Source: Streptosporangiales bacterium
GTDB lineage: Bacteria; Actinomycetota; Actinomycetes; Streptosporangiales; WHST01
Length of the DNA stretch: 64,000 bases
Reading direction: 5' to 3'
Assembly: GCA_009379825.1 (NCBI GenBank)
Contig: WHTA01000018.1
Span: forward strand, 1-64,000
Of this stretch, positions 43,410-54,200 are shown one piece after another. The notes beneath the pieces were generated by a model that searched no databases, had not been told where the DNA came from, and saw only the letters and a program-made list of their open reading frames with translations. A program made the position numbers and the translations under genes. The stretch's first letter is position 1; each line of letters starts with the position of its first letter.

Positions 43410-44027
43410 TCACGCTGACGACGCTGAAGGACCCCGCATGCCGTCGAGAAGGGCGGCGAGGAAGTCGTCGGCGAGCTCCTCAGGGCTCACCGCGCCGTCG
43501 GCGTCGAACCACAGGTAGGTGTAGTTGAGCATGCCGAGGATGCCCTTGATGAGGAGCCGAGGGTGCGGCTTGAGTGTGCCGTCGGCGACACCGCGGTCGA
43601 GCGCCTGCCGCCAGTAGCCCTCGTAGCGCTCGCGCGCGCCGACGACCCGATCGCGCTTATCGCCGGTCAGTGCCGTGTACTCGCGGAAGAACACGGTCCA
43701 CTCGGCGCGATGGCTGGCGATGTTACGGATCAGGCCGCGAGCCATTCCGCGTAGCAGGTCCTCGGTGGGTAGATCGGCGTGGAGTAGCTCTTCTGCATGG
43801 TCGTTCATCCGGTCGACCTGGGTCTTGCTGATGCGGTAGAGGAGACTCTCCTTACTCCCGATGTAGTGGTAGAGCGCGCCTCGGCCGAGGCCGACGGCGT
43901 CGGAGAGTTCCGCGATGCCGGTACCGTGATAGCTGTTGCGAGCCCAGAGTTCGGCGGCCAACTTGGCGACGCGCTCGCGGTTCACCTCGCGGCGCCCGTG
44001 CTTGGCGTTGGCGGTCGTCGTGCTCAT
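43410..44027 (-). CDS. TetR-family regulator
   Basis: 205 residues with an N-terminal helix-turn-helix (GIAELSDAVGLGRGALYHYI, GSKESLLYRISK) and an all-helical ligand domain. It ends 13 bases from the convergent chaperonin gene and lies 16 bases downstream of the acyl-CoA dehydrogenase gene on the same strand. It therefore belongs to the acid-catabolism locus and not to the monooxygenase cluster. Likely ligand: a CoA thioester of the pathway, as with many TetR regulators beside acyl-CoA dehydrogenases. Confidence 0.85.
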   Translation of the reverse strand: MSTTTANAKHGRREVNRERVAKLAAELWARNSYHGTGIAELSDAVGLGRGALYHYIGSKESLLYRISKTQVDRMNDHAEELLHADLPTEDLLRGMARGLIRNIASHRAEWTVFFREYTALTGDKRDRVVGARERYEGYWRQALDRGVADGTLKPHPRLLIKGILGMLNYTYLWFDADGAVSPEELADDFLAALLDGMRGPSASSA

Positions 44028-44043
44028 GGGTCTTGCTTCTGTC

Positions 44044-45225
44044 TCAGGACGTCGTGGTCAGTTGTTGGGTCGGATCGAAGCGGTCGGCGAAGCGGTAGCC
44101 GTCGAGAAGCTCCCGGCTGGTGACGAGGTACTGGATGGTGGGTGTGCCCTCTTCGAGCCAGTTCAGGCGTGCGTCGCGGTAAAGCCGTTCGATGGAGTGC
44201 TTACGCGTGTAGCCTATGCCACCGTGGACGAGTAGAGCCCGATCGGTGACGCGGCCGACGGCTTCCAGGCCGAACTGTTTGCACATGGCGGACTCCGCGG
44301 GAATGCGTTGGCCGGCATCCCACTTCTCCGCGGCATCGGCCAACATCCCGCGTAGTGCGTGGATGTCGGTCGCCATCTCGGCGAGGTAGCGCTGAACGGC
44401 CTGGCGGTGAGCGATGGGCTTGCCGAAGGTGACCCGCTGCCGAGCATGCGCCAACGAGAGGTCGAGGCAACGTTCCGACGTGCCGAGCGAGCTGGCAGCG
44501 ATGAACACGCGGCTGACCTCCAGCGCCCGCTCCAGATGTGCGTTGCCGTCTCCCTCGGCCCCGACGAGTGCGGACGGTGCGACGGTCACGTCGGTCAACG
44601 TGATGACCCCGTGCTCGCCACCCTTGCAGCCCATCGTCTCGGGCAGCGGCTCGATACTGAGCCCGGCGGCCTCCCGCTCGACGAGGAAGGCGGAGACCTG
44701 CCTGGCGTCGGTCTTGGCGAAGACCAGGAAGTGGCTGGCGATGTCGGAGTTCGTGATCAGCCACTTGCGGCCGCTGAGGACGTAGCTGGTGCCGTTGCGT
44801 TCTGCAGTGGTGCCGAGGTCGGCGCCCGTTCCGTAGTCGGGTTCGGTGAGGGCGAAGGCCAGTGATCGCTCGCCGGTCGCGGCACCGGGCAACAACGCGC
44901 GCCGCTGTTGGTCGTCCCCGATCTCCGACAGCGCGTGGGCGAACGAGTTGTGGACGTGCACGATGACCCGGATCCCGCCCTGGATCTTCGCGAACTCGGC
45001 GATGATGGGTAGGTACTGTCGGACGGACAGGCCGGCGCCGCCGTACTCGCGGGGGACGAGCAGTCCGAACGCGCCGCACTCGCGGAGCACGGGGAGTACG
45101 ATGTCGTAGGGAATCCGCTCGGAGTCCTCGATCTGTTGCTCCAGCGGGTCGAGCTCGTCCCAGATCGCGGTGGTGATGCGGTCGCGCAGCCTCCGGTACT
45201 CGGCGTCGTTCATGCCTGCGGTCAC
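44044..45225 (-). CDS. Acyl-CoA dehydrogenase
   Basis: 393 residues in the usual three-domain order. LAFALTEPDYGTGADLGTTA and the ITNSDIASHFLVFAKT region form the flavin/substrate site, FGKPIAHRQAVQRYLAEMAT lies in the C-terminal bundle, and the catalytic base region is NWLEEGTPTIQYLVTSREL (Glu before G-T). It introduces an alpha,beta double bond in an acyl-CoA. GTG 45225 has GGAGGA ahead; ATG 45213 is possible. Upstream partner is an SDR, downstream a TetR regulator. Confidence 0.9.
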   Translation of the reverse strand: MTAGMNDAEYRRLRDRITTAIWDELDPLEQQIEDSERIPYDIVLPVLRECGAFGLLVPREYGGAGLSVRQYLPIIAEFAKIQGGIRVIVHVHNSFAHALSEIGDDQQRRALLPGAATGERSLAFALTEPDYGTGADLGTTAERNGTSYVLSGRKWLITNSDIASHFLVFAKTDARQVSAFLVEREAAGLSIEPLPETMGCKGGEHGVITLTDVTVAPSALVGAEGDGNAHLERALEVSRVFIAASSLGTSERCLDLSLAHARQRVTFGKPIAHRQAVQRYLAEMATDIHALRGMLADAAEKWDAGQRIPAESAMCKQFGLEAVGRVTDRALLVHGGIGYTRKHSIERLYRDARLNWLEEGTPTIQYLVTSRELLDGYRFADRFDPTQQLTTTS

Positions 45226-45265
45226 GATGTCCTCCTTCTGCTGGCACAGCAGCGTGGGGCCGCGG

Positions 45266-46021
45266 TCACAACGACCAGCCGCCGTCGGCGGCCAGCACCG
45301 ATCCGGTGCAGTACGTGGCGTCCTCGGCGAGGAAGACGGCCGCTCTGGCGATCTCGTCGACCGTGCCGAACCGGCCGAGCAGCGAGGCGTCCGCGATGTG
45401 TGCGCGTGCCTTGGCGGGGACGGCGGCAGTCATGTCCGTGTCGACGAATCCAGGCGCGAGCACGTTGACCCGTACGCCGTCGCGGCTGGCTTCCTTGGCG
45501 AGGGACCGGGCGAAGCCGATCATCCCGGCTTTCGCGCTGGCGTAGGCGGTGTCACCGGCGTGGCCGATGACACCGACCACCGAAGAGACGAGAACGATAC
45601 TCGGATCCGCCGACCTCGCGACCACGGGAAGGGCGGCTCTGACCAGGTCGGCGACGCCTCTGAGATTGAGCTCGACGACCTGCCACCAGGCAGCCGGGTC
45701 CATCGCCGTGAGCCGGCCGCCGTCCCAGCTGCCGGCGTTCAGGATCAGTGCGTCGAGCCGGCCCCAGCGCGCGAGAACGGCTCCGACCGCGGCGTCCGCC
45801 GTCGCTGCCGAACCGGAGTCGTAATGGACGGGTAGGACACGCTCGGGCGCTTCGGCGGCGAGTCTCTGCGCTGCCGTTCGGCTACGCCGGTAGCCGCACG
45901 CGACGTTGCGCCCTCTGGCCTCGAGTTGCCGCGTGATGCCCGCGCCGATGCCCCTGGCACCCCCTGTGACGAGCACCGTCCGACGTGCCGAACCTTGCTG
46001 GCAGCGGGGAATTGTCGTCAT
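45266..46021 (-). CDS. Short-chain dehydrogenase/reductase, FabG-like
   Basis: About 251 residues with TVLVTGGARGIGAGITRQLE, LILNAGSWDGG, VLVSSVVGVIG, the catalytic Y-A-S-A-K (GDTAYASAKAGMIGFARSLA) and VNVLAPGFVDTDMTAAV. It is most like 3-oxoacyl reductases, fitting a 3-hydroxyacyl-CoA step beside an acyl-CoA dehydrogenase. First gene of the minus-strand operon. Confidence 0.88.
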   Translation of the reverse strand: MTTIPRCQQGSARRTVLVTGGARGIGAGITRQLEARGRNVACGYRRSRTAAQRLAAEAPERVLPVHYDSGSAATADAAVGAVLARWGRLDALILNAGSWDGGRLTAMDPAAWWQVVELNLRGVADLVRAALPVVARSADPSIVLVSSVVGVIGHAGDTAYASAKAGMIGFARSLAKEASRDGVRVNVLAPGFVDTDMTAAVPAKARAHIADASLLGRFGTVDEIARAAVFLAEDATYCTGSVLAADGGWSL

Positions 46022-46029
46022 GCCCTGAC

Positions 46030-46102
46030 TGTACCGGTCGGTCCACGAAGCTGGGTAGAGAGCCATAGCTGGACGGTGATGGCAATTGGAACGATCGGTA
46101 CA
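46030..46102. promoter_or_regulatory. Inverted pair of TetR-operator-like sites
   Basis: TGTACCGGTCGGT (46030-46042) and, on the other strand, TGTACCGATCGTT (complement of 46090-46102) are near copies facing each other across the divergent promoter region. Each contains an ACCG-x-TCG(G/T)T near-palindrome, the shape of a TetR operator. One site sits at each operon's promoter. Confidence 0.5.
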
Positions 46103-46219
46103 CAAAACCTTGTGCATCGAGTCGACGCATGGTTTGCTGTGTGACCAAGCGCACAGGAGCCGCGTTTGCCGCGTTCGTGTGCAGGATTCGACTACCCACC
46201 ACTGCCGTTGGGAGCGACC

Positions 46220-47518
46220 GTGAGTAGCGAAAATCTGACTTCACCTGCCGACGTCGCCGCCAGGCCCATGAGCCCGGTCAAGGTCGCGTTGGCCAGCTTC
46301 ATCGGTACCGCGATCGAGTGGTACGACTTCTTCATCTTCGGTACGGCCGCTGCGCTGGTGTTCAGCGGCAAGTTCTTTCCCTCGCTGAGCCCCGTCGCCG
46401 GGACGTTGGCCGCGTTCGCCACGTTCGGCGTGGCGTTCGTAGCGCGCCCGTTCGGCGGTATCGTGTTCGGCCACTTCGGTGATCGAATCGGCCGCAAGAA
46501 CATGCTGGTGTTCTCCCTGATGACGATGGGAGCCGGCACCGTCGCCATCGGGCTGCTGCCCACTTATGACCAGGTCGGCATCCTCGCGCCGATCCTCCTC
46601 GTGCTGGCCCGGTTGACGCAGGGCTTCGCGGTCGGCGGCGAGTGGGGTGGTGCCGTGCTGATGGCGGTCGAACACGCACCGCCAGGACGGCGCGCCTTCT
46701 ACGGGAGCTGGCCGCAGGCCGGCGTGCCGGTGGGCATGATTCTCTCTACTGGCGCGTTCTTCCTCGTCGGACAGCTGCCCGAGGCACAGATGCTGTCGTG
46801 GGGTTGGCGCGTGCCGTTCCTCGCCAGTGCGGTCCTGCTGGCCGTCGGGCTCTACATTCGCCTGCAGGTCATCGAGTCTCCGGACTTCCGTGCCGTCCGC
46901 GAGGCCAAGTCGGTGTCGAGGTTCCCGTTGGCCGATGTGCTGCGCGGCGCCAAGCGGCCGCTGGTGATCGGTGCCTGCACCCAGGCCGCCGCCTTCATCC
47001 CGTTCTACCTGGTCACGGTGTTCGTCCTCTCGTACGGGCCGCAGCAGCTGGGTATCTCCGGCAACGTGATCCTGCTGGCGGTGATCGCAGGGTTCACGCT
47101 GGACTTGGTGACCCTGCCGGCAGCTGCAGTGCTGGCCGACAAGTTCGGCCGGCGCAACGTGTTGCTGGTCGGTTCCGTCTACATGGGTGCGATCGCCTTC
47201 CCCTTCTTCTGGCTGTTCGACACCGGAACGCCGTGGCTGATCGTGGTCGCGATGATCCTGGCCATCCCCATCGGCCACGCCGTCACCTACAGCGCTGTCG
47301 CCGGCTACCTGGCCGAGCTGTTCCCGGCCAACCTGCGCTACACGGGAGCTTCGGTCACCTACCAGGTCGGTGGCGCGATCACCGGCGGCACCGCGCCGTT
47401 CATCGCCGCGGCCCTGCTGGCGGCCACCGGCGGCTCGTGGGCGATCTCCGCGTACATCGTTCTCGGCTGCCTGGTCACCTTCGTCGCGCTGCTCGGCGGG
47501 AAGGAAGCCCCGCGGTGA
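46220..47518 (+). CDS. MFS transporter, metabolite:H+ symporter (MHS) family
   Basis: About 432 residues, 12 helices. The opening ALASFIGTAIEWYDFFIFGTAAALVF and GHFGDRIGRKNMLVFSL, with ARLTQGFAVGGEWGGAVLMA, are the hallmarks of ShiA/KgtP/ProP-like symporters that import organic acids. GTG 46220 has GGAG five bases upstream. It leads an operon with an acyl-CoA ligase and a racemase, so the imported compound is probably the acid activated by the ligase. Confidence 0.88.
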   Translation: MSSENLTSPADVAARPMSPVKVALASFIGTAIEWYDFFIFGTAAALVFSGKFFPSLSPVAGTLAAFATFGVAFVARPFGGIVFGHFGDRIGRKNMLVFSLMTMGAGTVAIGLLPTYDQVGILAPILLVLARLTQGFAVGGEWGGAVLMAVEHAPPGRRAFYGSWPQAGVPVGMILSTGAFFLVGQLPEAQMLSWGWRVPFLASAVLLAVGLYIRLQVIESPDFRAVREAKSVSRFPLADVLRGAKRPLVIGACTQAAAFIPFYLVTVFVLSYGPQQLGISGNVILLAVIAGFTLDLVTLPAAAVLADKFGRRNVLLVGSVYMGAIAFPFFWLFDTGTPWLIVVAMILAIPIGHAVTYSAVAGYLAELFPANLRYTGASVTYQVGGAITGGTAPFIAAALLAATGGSWAISAYIVLGCLVTFVALLGGKEAPR

Positions 47519-49146
47519 ACGAGCCGGCGGTGCCGGCGGACGATGTCTGGGCGCGGGTCGAGGCGAGCTTGTCGCGAGATCCCGCAGCGGGTCTCAACAC
47601 TGCGACCGAGGTGTGCGGTCGGTACGCGGCCGACCGTGGCAGGCTCGCCTTGGTGGTCCGCCATCCGGACGGCAGCAGCCAGCGGTGGACGTACTACGAG
47701 CTGGACAAGGCGGCGGCCAAGGCCGCCCGCATGTTCGCCCGCGCCGGGCTGAGGCGCGGCGACCGGGTGGCCGGGCTGTTGTCCCGTCAGGTGGAGAGCT
47801 GGATCGTGGCACTCGCTGCCTGGCGCAGCGGGCTCGTCTACGTGCCGCTGTTCTGCGGGTTCGGCACCGACGCCCTGCGATACCGGCTGCGTTCCTCGCA
47901 TGCCCGGCTGGTCGTCGTCGACCACAGCTGGCGGGACACCCTCGATGGCGCCCTGTCCGAGCTCGACGCCGGCGATCTGACGGTGGTCACGGTGACCGGG
48001 CCGGGCGGGACCGGTTTGATCGCCGGGGACCACAGCTTCTGGGCCGAGTGGGAGCGCAGCGCACCCGACGGGCCGGAGGCGTACACCAGCGGCAGCGACG
48101 CGGCCACGCTGCTGTTCACCAGTGGCACCACGGGGGAGCCGAAGTCGTGCGTGATGCCGCACTCCGGTCTGCTGTCGCTGATCCCGTTCGTGGAGTACTC
48201 GTTGGCGGTGACGACGGCGGACCTGTTGTTCAACACCGCCGACCCGGGATGGGCTTACGGCCTCTACACAACGGGCGCCGTGCCCATGGCGCTCGGTGTG
48301 CCGCGGGTCATCTACAGCGGCGACTTCGACACGAACGCATGGTGGCAGGTGCTGGACGAGGAGGGTGTCAGCTGCATCGCCACGGCGCCCAGCGCGTACC
48401 GCAAGCTCCTCGCGCCGCTGTTACGCAACGGGCCACCCGCGGAGCTCCGACGCGTGGCAGCGGCCGGTGAGCCACTCGACGCCGACACGACCAGCCGGTG
48501 GTCGGAGGCGGGTGCGCCGGCCATTCGCGACGGCTACGGGCTCAGCGAGGTCGGCATGGTGCTCGCCGACCCGGCAGTCGGCGCGGAGCCCGAACCTGGC
48601 AGCCTCGCCGGTCCGGTCCCCGGGTTCGACGTGGAGCTCGTCGACCGTGAAGGAAACCCCGTCGGTGCCGGGGAGAGCGGGCTCATCGCGGTTCACAGCC
48701 CGAGATACCAGCTGAGCAACGGGTACGAGAATCGTCCTGCGGAATGGCAGGCGCGCTGGCGTGGCGACCTGTTCGTCACCGACGACCGCGCACGCGCCCG
48801 GCCCGACGGACGATGGTGCTTCCTCGGCCGCGAGGACGACATGATCATCACGTCCGGATACAACGTCAGTCCGGTGGAGGTCGAACGAGTGCTCTCCGAA
48901 CACCCGGGCGTGCTCGAAGCCGCCGCGGTCGCAGGATCCGGCGACCGCGGCGGCACCGTGGTTCGTGCTGTCGTCGTGCGCGGCGACGGCAGCGGCGACG
49001 TCGGCGAGCTCGAACGGCAACTGCGTGCCGAGGTAGCTCACCGCGTCGGCAAACACGCCAGCCCACGGCTGTTCGACTACGTGGACGCCCTGCCCCGCAA
49101 CGAGGTCGGCAAGCTGCAGCGGGTGCAGCTGCGCAGCCCCAGCTGA
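47515..49146 (+). CDS. AMP-forming acyl-CoA ligase (ANL superfamily)
   Basis: 543 residues. P-loop [49 protein letters not shown] and the adenylation Lys near the C-terminus ([12 protein letters not shown]). ACS/medium-chain type by its [20 protein letters not shown] motif. It activates a carboxylic acid to its CoA thioester. The GTG overlaps the transporter stop (GTGA). Confidence 0.9.
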   Translation: MNEPAVPADDVWARVEASLSRDPAAGLNTATEVCGRYAADRGRLALVVRHPDGSSQRWTYYELDKAAAKAARMFARAGLRRGDRVAGLLSRQVESWIVALAAWRSGLVYVPLFCGFGTDALRYRLRSSHARLVVVDHSWRDTLDGALSELDAGDLTVVTVTGPGGTGLIAGDHSFWAEWERSAPDGPEAYTSGSDAATLLFTSGTTGEPKSCVMPHSGLLSLIPFVEYSLAVTTADLLFNTADPGWAYGLYTTGAVPMALGVPRVIYSGDFDTNAWWQVLDEEGVSCIATAPSAYRKLLAPLLRNGPPAELRRVAAAGEPLDADTTSRWSEAGAPAIRDGYGLSEVGMVLADPAVGAEPEPGSLAGPVPGFDVELVDREGNPVGAGESGLIAVHSPRYQLSNGYENRPAEWQARWRGDLFVTDDRARARPDGRWCFLGREDDMIITSGYNVSPVEVERVLSEHPGVLEAAAVAGSGDRGGTVVRAVVVRGDGSGDVGELERQLRAEVAHRVGKHASPRLFDYVDALPRNEVGKLQRVQLRSPS

Positions 49147-49159
49147 CGGAGGAGGCAGT

Positions 49160-50242
49160 GTGTTCGGACCCCTCGCGGGCCTACGCGTCGTCGAGCTGGC
49201 GGGGATCGGTCCCTGCCCGCACGCCGCGATGGTGCTCGCCGACCTCGGTGCAGACGTCGTACGGGTCGAGCGGCCCGACCCCACCGGTGAGCACCCGGAC
49301 CACCTGCTGCGCGGGCGAAGCTCCGTGGTCGTCGCGGATCTCAAGACAGCCGACGACCGCGCGCATGTGATGTCTCTCGTAGCGCGGGCCGATGTACTGC
49401 TGGAAGGGCACCGTCCGGGAGTCACCGAGCGGCTCGGCCTCGGCCCGGCGGAATGCCTTGCCCACAACCCGAGACTGGTGTACGGCCGGATGACCGGTTG
49501 GGGACAGGACGGGCCGCTGGCGCAACGGGCCGGGCACGACATCAACTACATCGCGCGTACCGGCGTGTTGCACGCGATCGGGCACGCCGCCGAGCGACCG
49601 GCAGTGCCACTGAACCTCTTGGGCGACTTCGGCGGCGGATCGATGTTCCTCGTCACCGGCGTCCTGGCCGCGCTCTGGGAGCGGGAGCGCTCCGGTCAGG
49701 GGCAGGTCGTCGATGCCGCCATCGTCGACGGCACCAGCGTGCTCGCACAACTCGTCTGGGCGTTCCGCGGCGCCGGCGCCTGGCGCGACGACCGGGCAGC
49801 GAACCTGCTCGACGGGGGAGCGCCGTTCTACGACACGTACGCCTGCGCGGACGGGCGCTGGGTCGCTGTCGGTGCACTCGAACCGAAGTTCTACGCGCAG
49901 CTGCTCGACGGCCTCGGTCTCGTGGTAGAAGAACTTCCGGAGCAGATGGACCGCGACGGCTGGCCCGTCCTGCGGCAGCGGTTCACCGAGGTGTTCGCCA
50001 CCCGCACGCGCGCCGAGTGGGACGCCGTCTTCGCCGGTACCGATGCCTGCGTCACCCCCGTGCTGACGTTCGCCGAGGCGGTAGCCGACGAGCATCTCGC
50101 CGCACGCGCCACCCTGCAAGAGCTGGCCGGTGTGCCACAGGCGAGCCCGGCACCCCGCTTCTCCCGAACACCCGCGGCCACCCCCGCGCCACCCGTGCGC
50201 GAGCGACGCACGGCCAGTCAGGCCTGCGGTAGGTCGGGGTAG
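49160..50242 (+). CDS. Alpha-methylacyl-CoA racemase-like CoA-transferase family III protein
   Basis: 360 residues. The block [18 protein letters not shown] and [18 protein letters not shown] are those of alpha-methylacyl-CoA racemases, where His and Asp exchange the alpha proton; typical CoA-transferases of family III have an Asp in another context. It would interconvert (R)- and (S)-2-methylacyl-CoA so that a stereospecific dehydrogenase can act. The last 25 bases overlap the convergent GST gene. Confidence 0.85.
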   Translation: MFGPLAGLRVVELAGIGPCPHAAMVLADLGADVVRVERPDPTGEHPDHLLRGRSSVVVADLKTADDRAHVMSLVARADVLLEGHRPGVTERLGLGPAECLAHNPRLVYGRMTGWGQDGPLAQRAGHDINYIARTGVLHAIGHAAERPAVPLNLLGDFGGGSMFLVTGVLAALWERERSGQGQVVDAAIVDGTSVLAQLVWAFRGAGAWRDDRAANLLDGGAPFYDTYACADGRWVAVGALEPKFYAQLLDGLGLVVEELPEQMDRDGWPVLRQRFTEVFATRTRAEWDAVFAGTDACVTPVLTFAEAVADEHLAARATLQELAGVPQASPAPRFSRTPAATPAPPVRERRTASQACGRSG

Positions 50243-51210
50243 GTGGCGAGGTCGCTGGGTCGCGTGGGCGGGCTGCCGCCCCCGAATGGGGTGCCGCCGA
50301 GCTCTGCACGACCGTGTGGCGCGTTCCAGGCGAGTTGCGGACCTCGTGGCACGATGCGGCTCGGGTTGATGGTGTCGAGTACCTCGTGGTAGTGCCGCTT
50401 GATGTGGGTCATGTTGACCGTGTCGCCGAAACCGGGGGTCTGGTAGAGGTCACGCAGGTACGCCCAGAGCACGGGGTCTTCGGCGATCTTGTTGCGGTTG
50501 CACTTGAAGTGGCCGTGGTAGACGGGGTCGAACCTGACGAGGGTGGTGAACAGCCGGACGTCCGCCTCCGTGATGTGGTCGCCGACCAGGTATCGCCGCT
50601 CGCGCAGGCGGTCGCTCAGCCAGTCGAGGCAGCCGAAGACCTTCTCGTACGCCGCTTCGTACGCCGACTGGCCGGCACCGAAGCCCGCGCCGTAGACGGC
50701 GTCGTTCAGCTCGTGGTAGAGCCGCGACATCACCTGGTCCATCTCGTCCCGCAACGGCTGCGGCCAGAGGTCCGGTGCGCCGGCGCGGTGGTGTGCCGTC
50801 CATTCGGTCTGCAGGTCGAGGGTGATGCGGTGGAAGTCGTTCGTCACCAGCCGCCCGGACGGTACGTCGACGACTGCCGGCACGCTGACGCCGTTGACGT
50901 AGTCGACGCCGGTCGCGTCGTACGCCTCGTGCAGGAAACCGATGCCGAGAACGGGGTCGCGGCCGCCGGGGTCGAGGGTGAACCGCCAGCTCCGCTCGTC
51001 CTGGATGGGGTCGACGACCGCGAGGCCGAGCGCGTCCTCCAGGCCGAGCAGCCGGCGCACGATCACCGCTCGGCTCGCCCACGGGCACGCCAGCGACGCC
51101 ACCAACCGGTACCGACCGGCCTCCACCGGCCAGGTGCTACGCGGGTCGGCGGTGATCCGGTCGGCGAACTCGACCGCGCCGTGGGTGTACGTGTCCGTGG
51201 CTTCACTCAT
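50218..51210 (-). CDS. Xi-class GST / glutathionyl-hydroquinone-reductase-like protein
   Basis: 330 residues with the xi-class layout: catalytic Cys42 in [19 protein letters not shown], the [19 protein letters not shown] insert and the all-helical domain with [20 protein letters not shown]. In glutathione-lacking actinomycetes these enzymes probably use mycothiol. Their usual role is reductive removal of thiols from quinones. It stands alone between the racemase and the molybdenum enzyme. Confidence 0.88.
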   Translation of the reverse strand: MSEATDTYTHGAVEFADRITADPRSTWPVEAGRYRLVASLACPWASRAVIVRRLLGLEDALGLAVVDPIQDERSWRFTLDPGGRDPVLGIGFLHEAYDATGVDYVNGVSVPAVVDVPSGRLVTNDFHRITLDLQTEWTAHHRAGAPDLWPQPLRDEMDQVMSRLYHELNDAVYGAGFGAGQSAYEAAYEKVFGCLDWLSDRLRERRYLVGDHITEADVRLFTTLVRFDPVYHGHFKCNRNKIAEDPVLWAYLRDLYQTPGFGDTVNMTHIKRHYHEVLDTINPSRIVPRGPQLAWNAPHGRAELGGTPFGGGSPPTRPSDLATYPDLPQA

Positions 51211-51273
51211 CCGTCCGTTCTACCGCGGGATGGTCGGGTTGTGATAGGCCGGGAGTTGGTGGACGGAGGCGGG

Positions 51274-54200
51274 ATGCCGGTGGAGAAGCGGAACGGGTAC
51301 TGCACGCTGTGTAGGTCCCGTTGTGGTGCGGTGTACGAGGTCGCAGGCGACCGGCTGGTGGGCGTCGAGCCCGCGCCGTGGCATCCGACCGGTGGTGCGC
51401 TGTGCCCGAAGGGCCGAGCGGCGCCGGAGATCGCGCACGGTCCGCGACGGCTGCGCAGGCCGATGCGCCGTACCGCGCCCAAGAGCGCCGCCGATCCTGG
51501 CTGGGTGGAGGTCGACTGGGACACCGCGCTGGCGGAGATCGCCGGCCGGCTCGACCGGATCGGCAGGGAGGACGGGCCTGAGTCCGTCGCGTTCGCGTTG
51601 ACCAGCCCGAGCGGCACCTCCATGTCGGACTCGATCGACTGGGTGGAGCGGTTCATCCGGCTCTACGGCAGCCCGAACATCGCGTACGCCACGGAGATCT
51701 GCAACTGGCACAAGGACTTCGCGCACGCGTTCACGTTCGGCCAGGCGCTGGCCACGCCCGACTACGCGCACACCGACCTGGTGCTGCTCTGGGGCCACAA
51801 CCCGGCGAGGGTGTGGCTGTCGCAGTCGACGGCGATCGCGGAGGCGAAGCTGCGGGGTGCGCGGGTCGCGGTCGTCGACCCCCGCAACGCGGGGTCGGGG
51901 CTCGGCGCGGACCGCTGGTTGCGGGTGCGGCCCGGCACCGACGCCGCGCTGGCCCTCGGGGTGGCACGGGAGCTGCTCGCCATCGGTGGCCAGGACGACG
52001 ACTTCCTCAGGCGCTGGACGAACGCCGCGTACCTGGTGCGCTGCGACACAGGGGAGTTCCTGCGCGATCCCGCCGGTGCGTTCGTCGTGTACGACGAGAC
52101 GCTCGGCGCGGTCGGCTACGACCCGCGCCATCCGGGCTCGGTGCGGCCGGACGCCCTGCGCCTGCGCGGCACCGTGGAGGTCTCGTCCGACGACGGCACG
52201 GTGGCGTGTCGGCCGGCGTTCGACCACTACGCCGCCGCGTGCGAGCCGTGGACGCCGGAGCGGGTCGAGCAGGTCACCTGGGTGCCGCGGTCGGAGGTGC
52301 GCGGACTCGCGCGCGACCTGGCCGAGGCGGGTAGCGTCGCGTACTACTCGTGGTCAGGCGTCGGCCAGCACACCGGCGCCACCCAGACCGATCGCGCGAT
52401 CTCGCTGCTGTACGCGTTGACCGGCGCCTACGACGCGGTCGGCGGGAACCGCAACTATGCGAGACCGCCGGTGAACCCGCTGACCAGCTTCGACCAGCTG
52501 GCACCCGAGCAGCAGGCCTTGGCACTCGGGCTCGACGAGCGTCCGCTCGGACCGGCGCGGCACGGCTGGGTGACGGTGAACGACCTGAGCCTGGCCATCC
52601 TCGAGCACCGCCCGTACCCCGTGCGCGCGTTGCTGAGCTTCGGGACGAACCTGCTGCTCTCGCACGCGGATCCGCAGCAGAGCCGGCAGGCGTTGGAACG
52701 GGTCGAGTTCGCCGTGCACGCCGACCTCTACCTGAACCCCAGCGCACAGTACGCGGACATCGTGCTCCCCGTGACCACCCCGTGGGAGCGTGAGGCGGTG
52801 CGCGTCGGCTTCGACATCAGTGCGGCGGCCGGCGAGCTGGCACAGCACCGACCGCGGATGATCCCGCCGGTCGGCGACGCGCGTTCCGACGCCGAGATCG
52901 TCGTCGGTCTGGCCGAACGGCTGGGCATGGGCGGCGCGTTCTTCGACGGCGACATCGAGGCGGGCTGGAACCACATGCTCGCACCGCTCGGCATCGACGT
53001 GGACGACCTGCGGGCGGCGCCGCAGGGCATCTCCTTCCCGCAGCCGCAGCGCGAACGCGGGTTCGCCGCCGTCGACGAGCACGGCGCCGTGCGCGGGTTC
53101 GACACCGAGACCGGGCGGGTGGAGGTCTACTCGGCGCTGCTCGCCAGGCACGGCTACCCGGCGGTGCCCGAGTACGTCGAGCCACCGGACGCGCCTGGCG
53201 ACGCGTTCCCGCTCGTCCTCAGTAGCGCGAAGAGCGGCCGATACTGCCACTCACAGCACCGCGGCGTGTCGTCGCTGCGGCGCAAGTCGCCTGAGCCCAC
53301 TGTAGAGCTGAGCCCCGTGCTCGCCGAGGCGAGGAACGTCGCCGACGGCGACTGGGTGCGCGTGTCCACGCGGCACGGCTCCGCGCGGTTCCAGGCGGTG
53401 CTCGACGAGACCCTGCACCCCGGTGTGGTGATGGCGGAGCACGGCTGGTGGCAGGAGCAGCCCGACCTCGGCCTGCCGGGCTACGACCCGCTGTCGCGCG
53501 ACGGCTCGAACTACAACGGCCTGATCGCCGCCGACCACGTCGACCCGGTGAGCGGCTCGGAGCCACTGCGGTCGTTCGCCTGCCAACTGCGTCTCGACGT
53601 ACCACCCGACGAGGAGAGCCGGTGGGACGGCCAACGCGCGTTCACCGTCGTCGACATCGACGACGAGGCGGTCGACGCTCTGTCGCTGACACTGCGGGCT
53701 GCCGACGGTGGTCGACTGCCCGCCTACCGGCCTGGCCAGTACGTGACGGTGAGCCTCCCTTCCGACGCCGGAGATCTCACGCTGGAGCGCAACTACTCCC
53801 TCTCCGACGCGCCGCACGGCGACGAGTACCGGGTGACCATCCAGCGGTTGGCGGCCGGCGCGTTCTCCGGACATGTGCACGACACGCTCGACGTCGGCGA
53901 CACCGTCTACCTGAGTGCTCCGACCGGCCGCTTCACGCTCCCGGTCGACGCCGACCTGCCGGTGGTGCTCGTCGCGGGTGGCGTCGGCAGCACACCGTTC
54001 CTCTCGTTCCTCGAGGCGTTGCGGGAGGCCGGGAAGCCGACGCGGGTCACGCTGTACTACGGCGTGCGCAACGGGGCGCGGCACCTGTTCGCGCGACGGC
54101 TCGCCGAGCTGGCCGCGCAGGTGGACGGCCTCGAGGTGGTCACGTACTACAGCCGTCCCGCCGCCGACGACGTGCTCGGCCGCGACTACGACCACCACGG

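Noticed and set aside
50314-51273. Long open frame in phase with the molybdenum enzyme, extending it by 320 codons upstream
   Set aside because: It is antisense to the well-supported GST gene, and the 4Fe-4S motif and GGAGG-preceded ATG fix the start at 51274.
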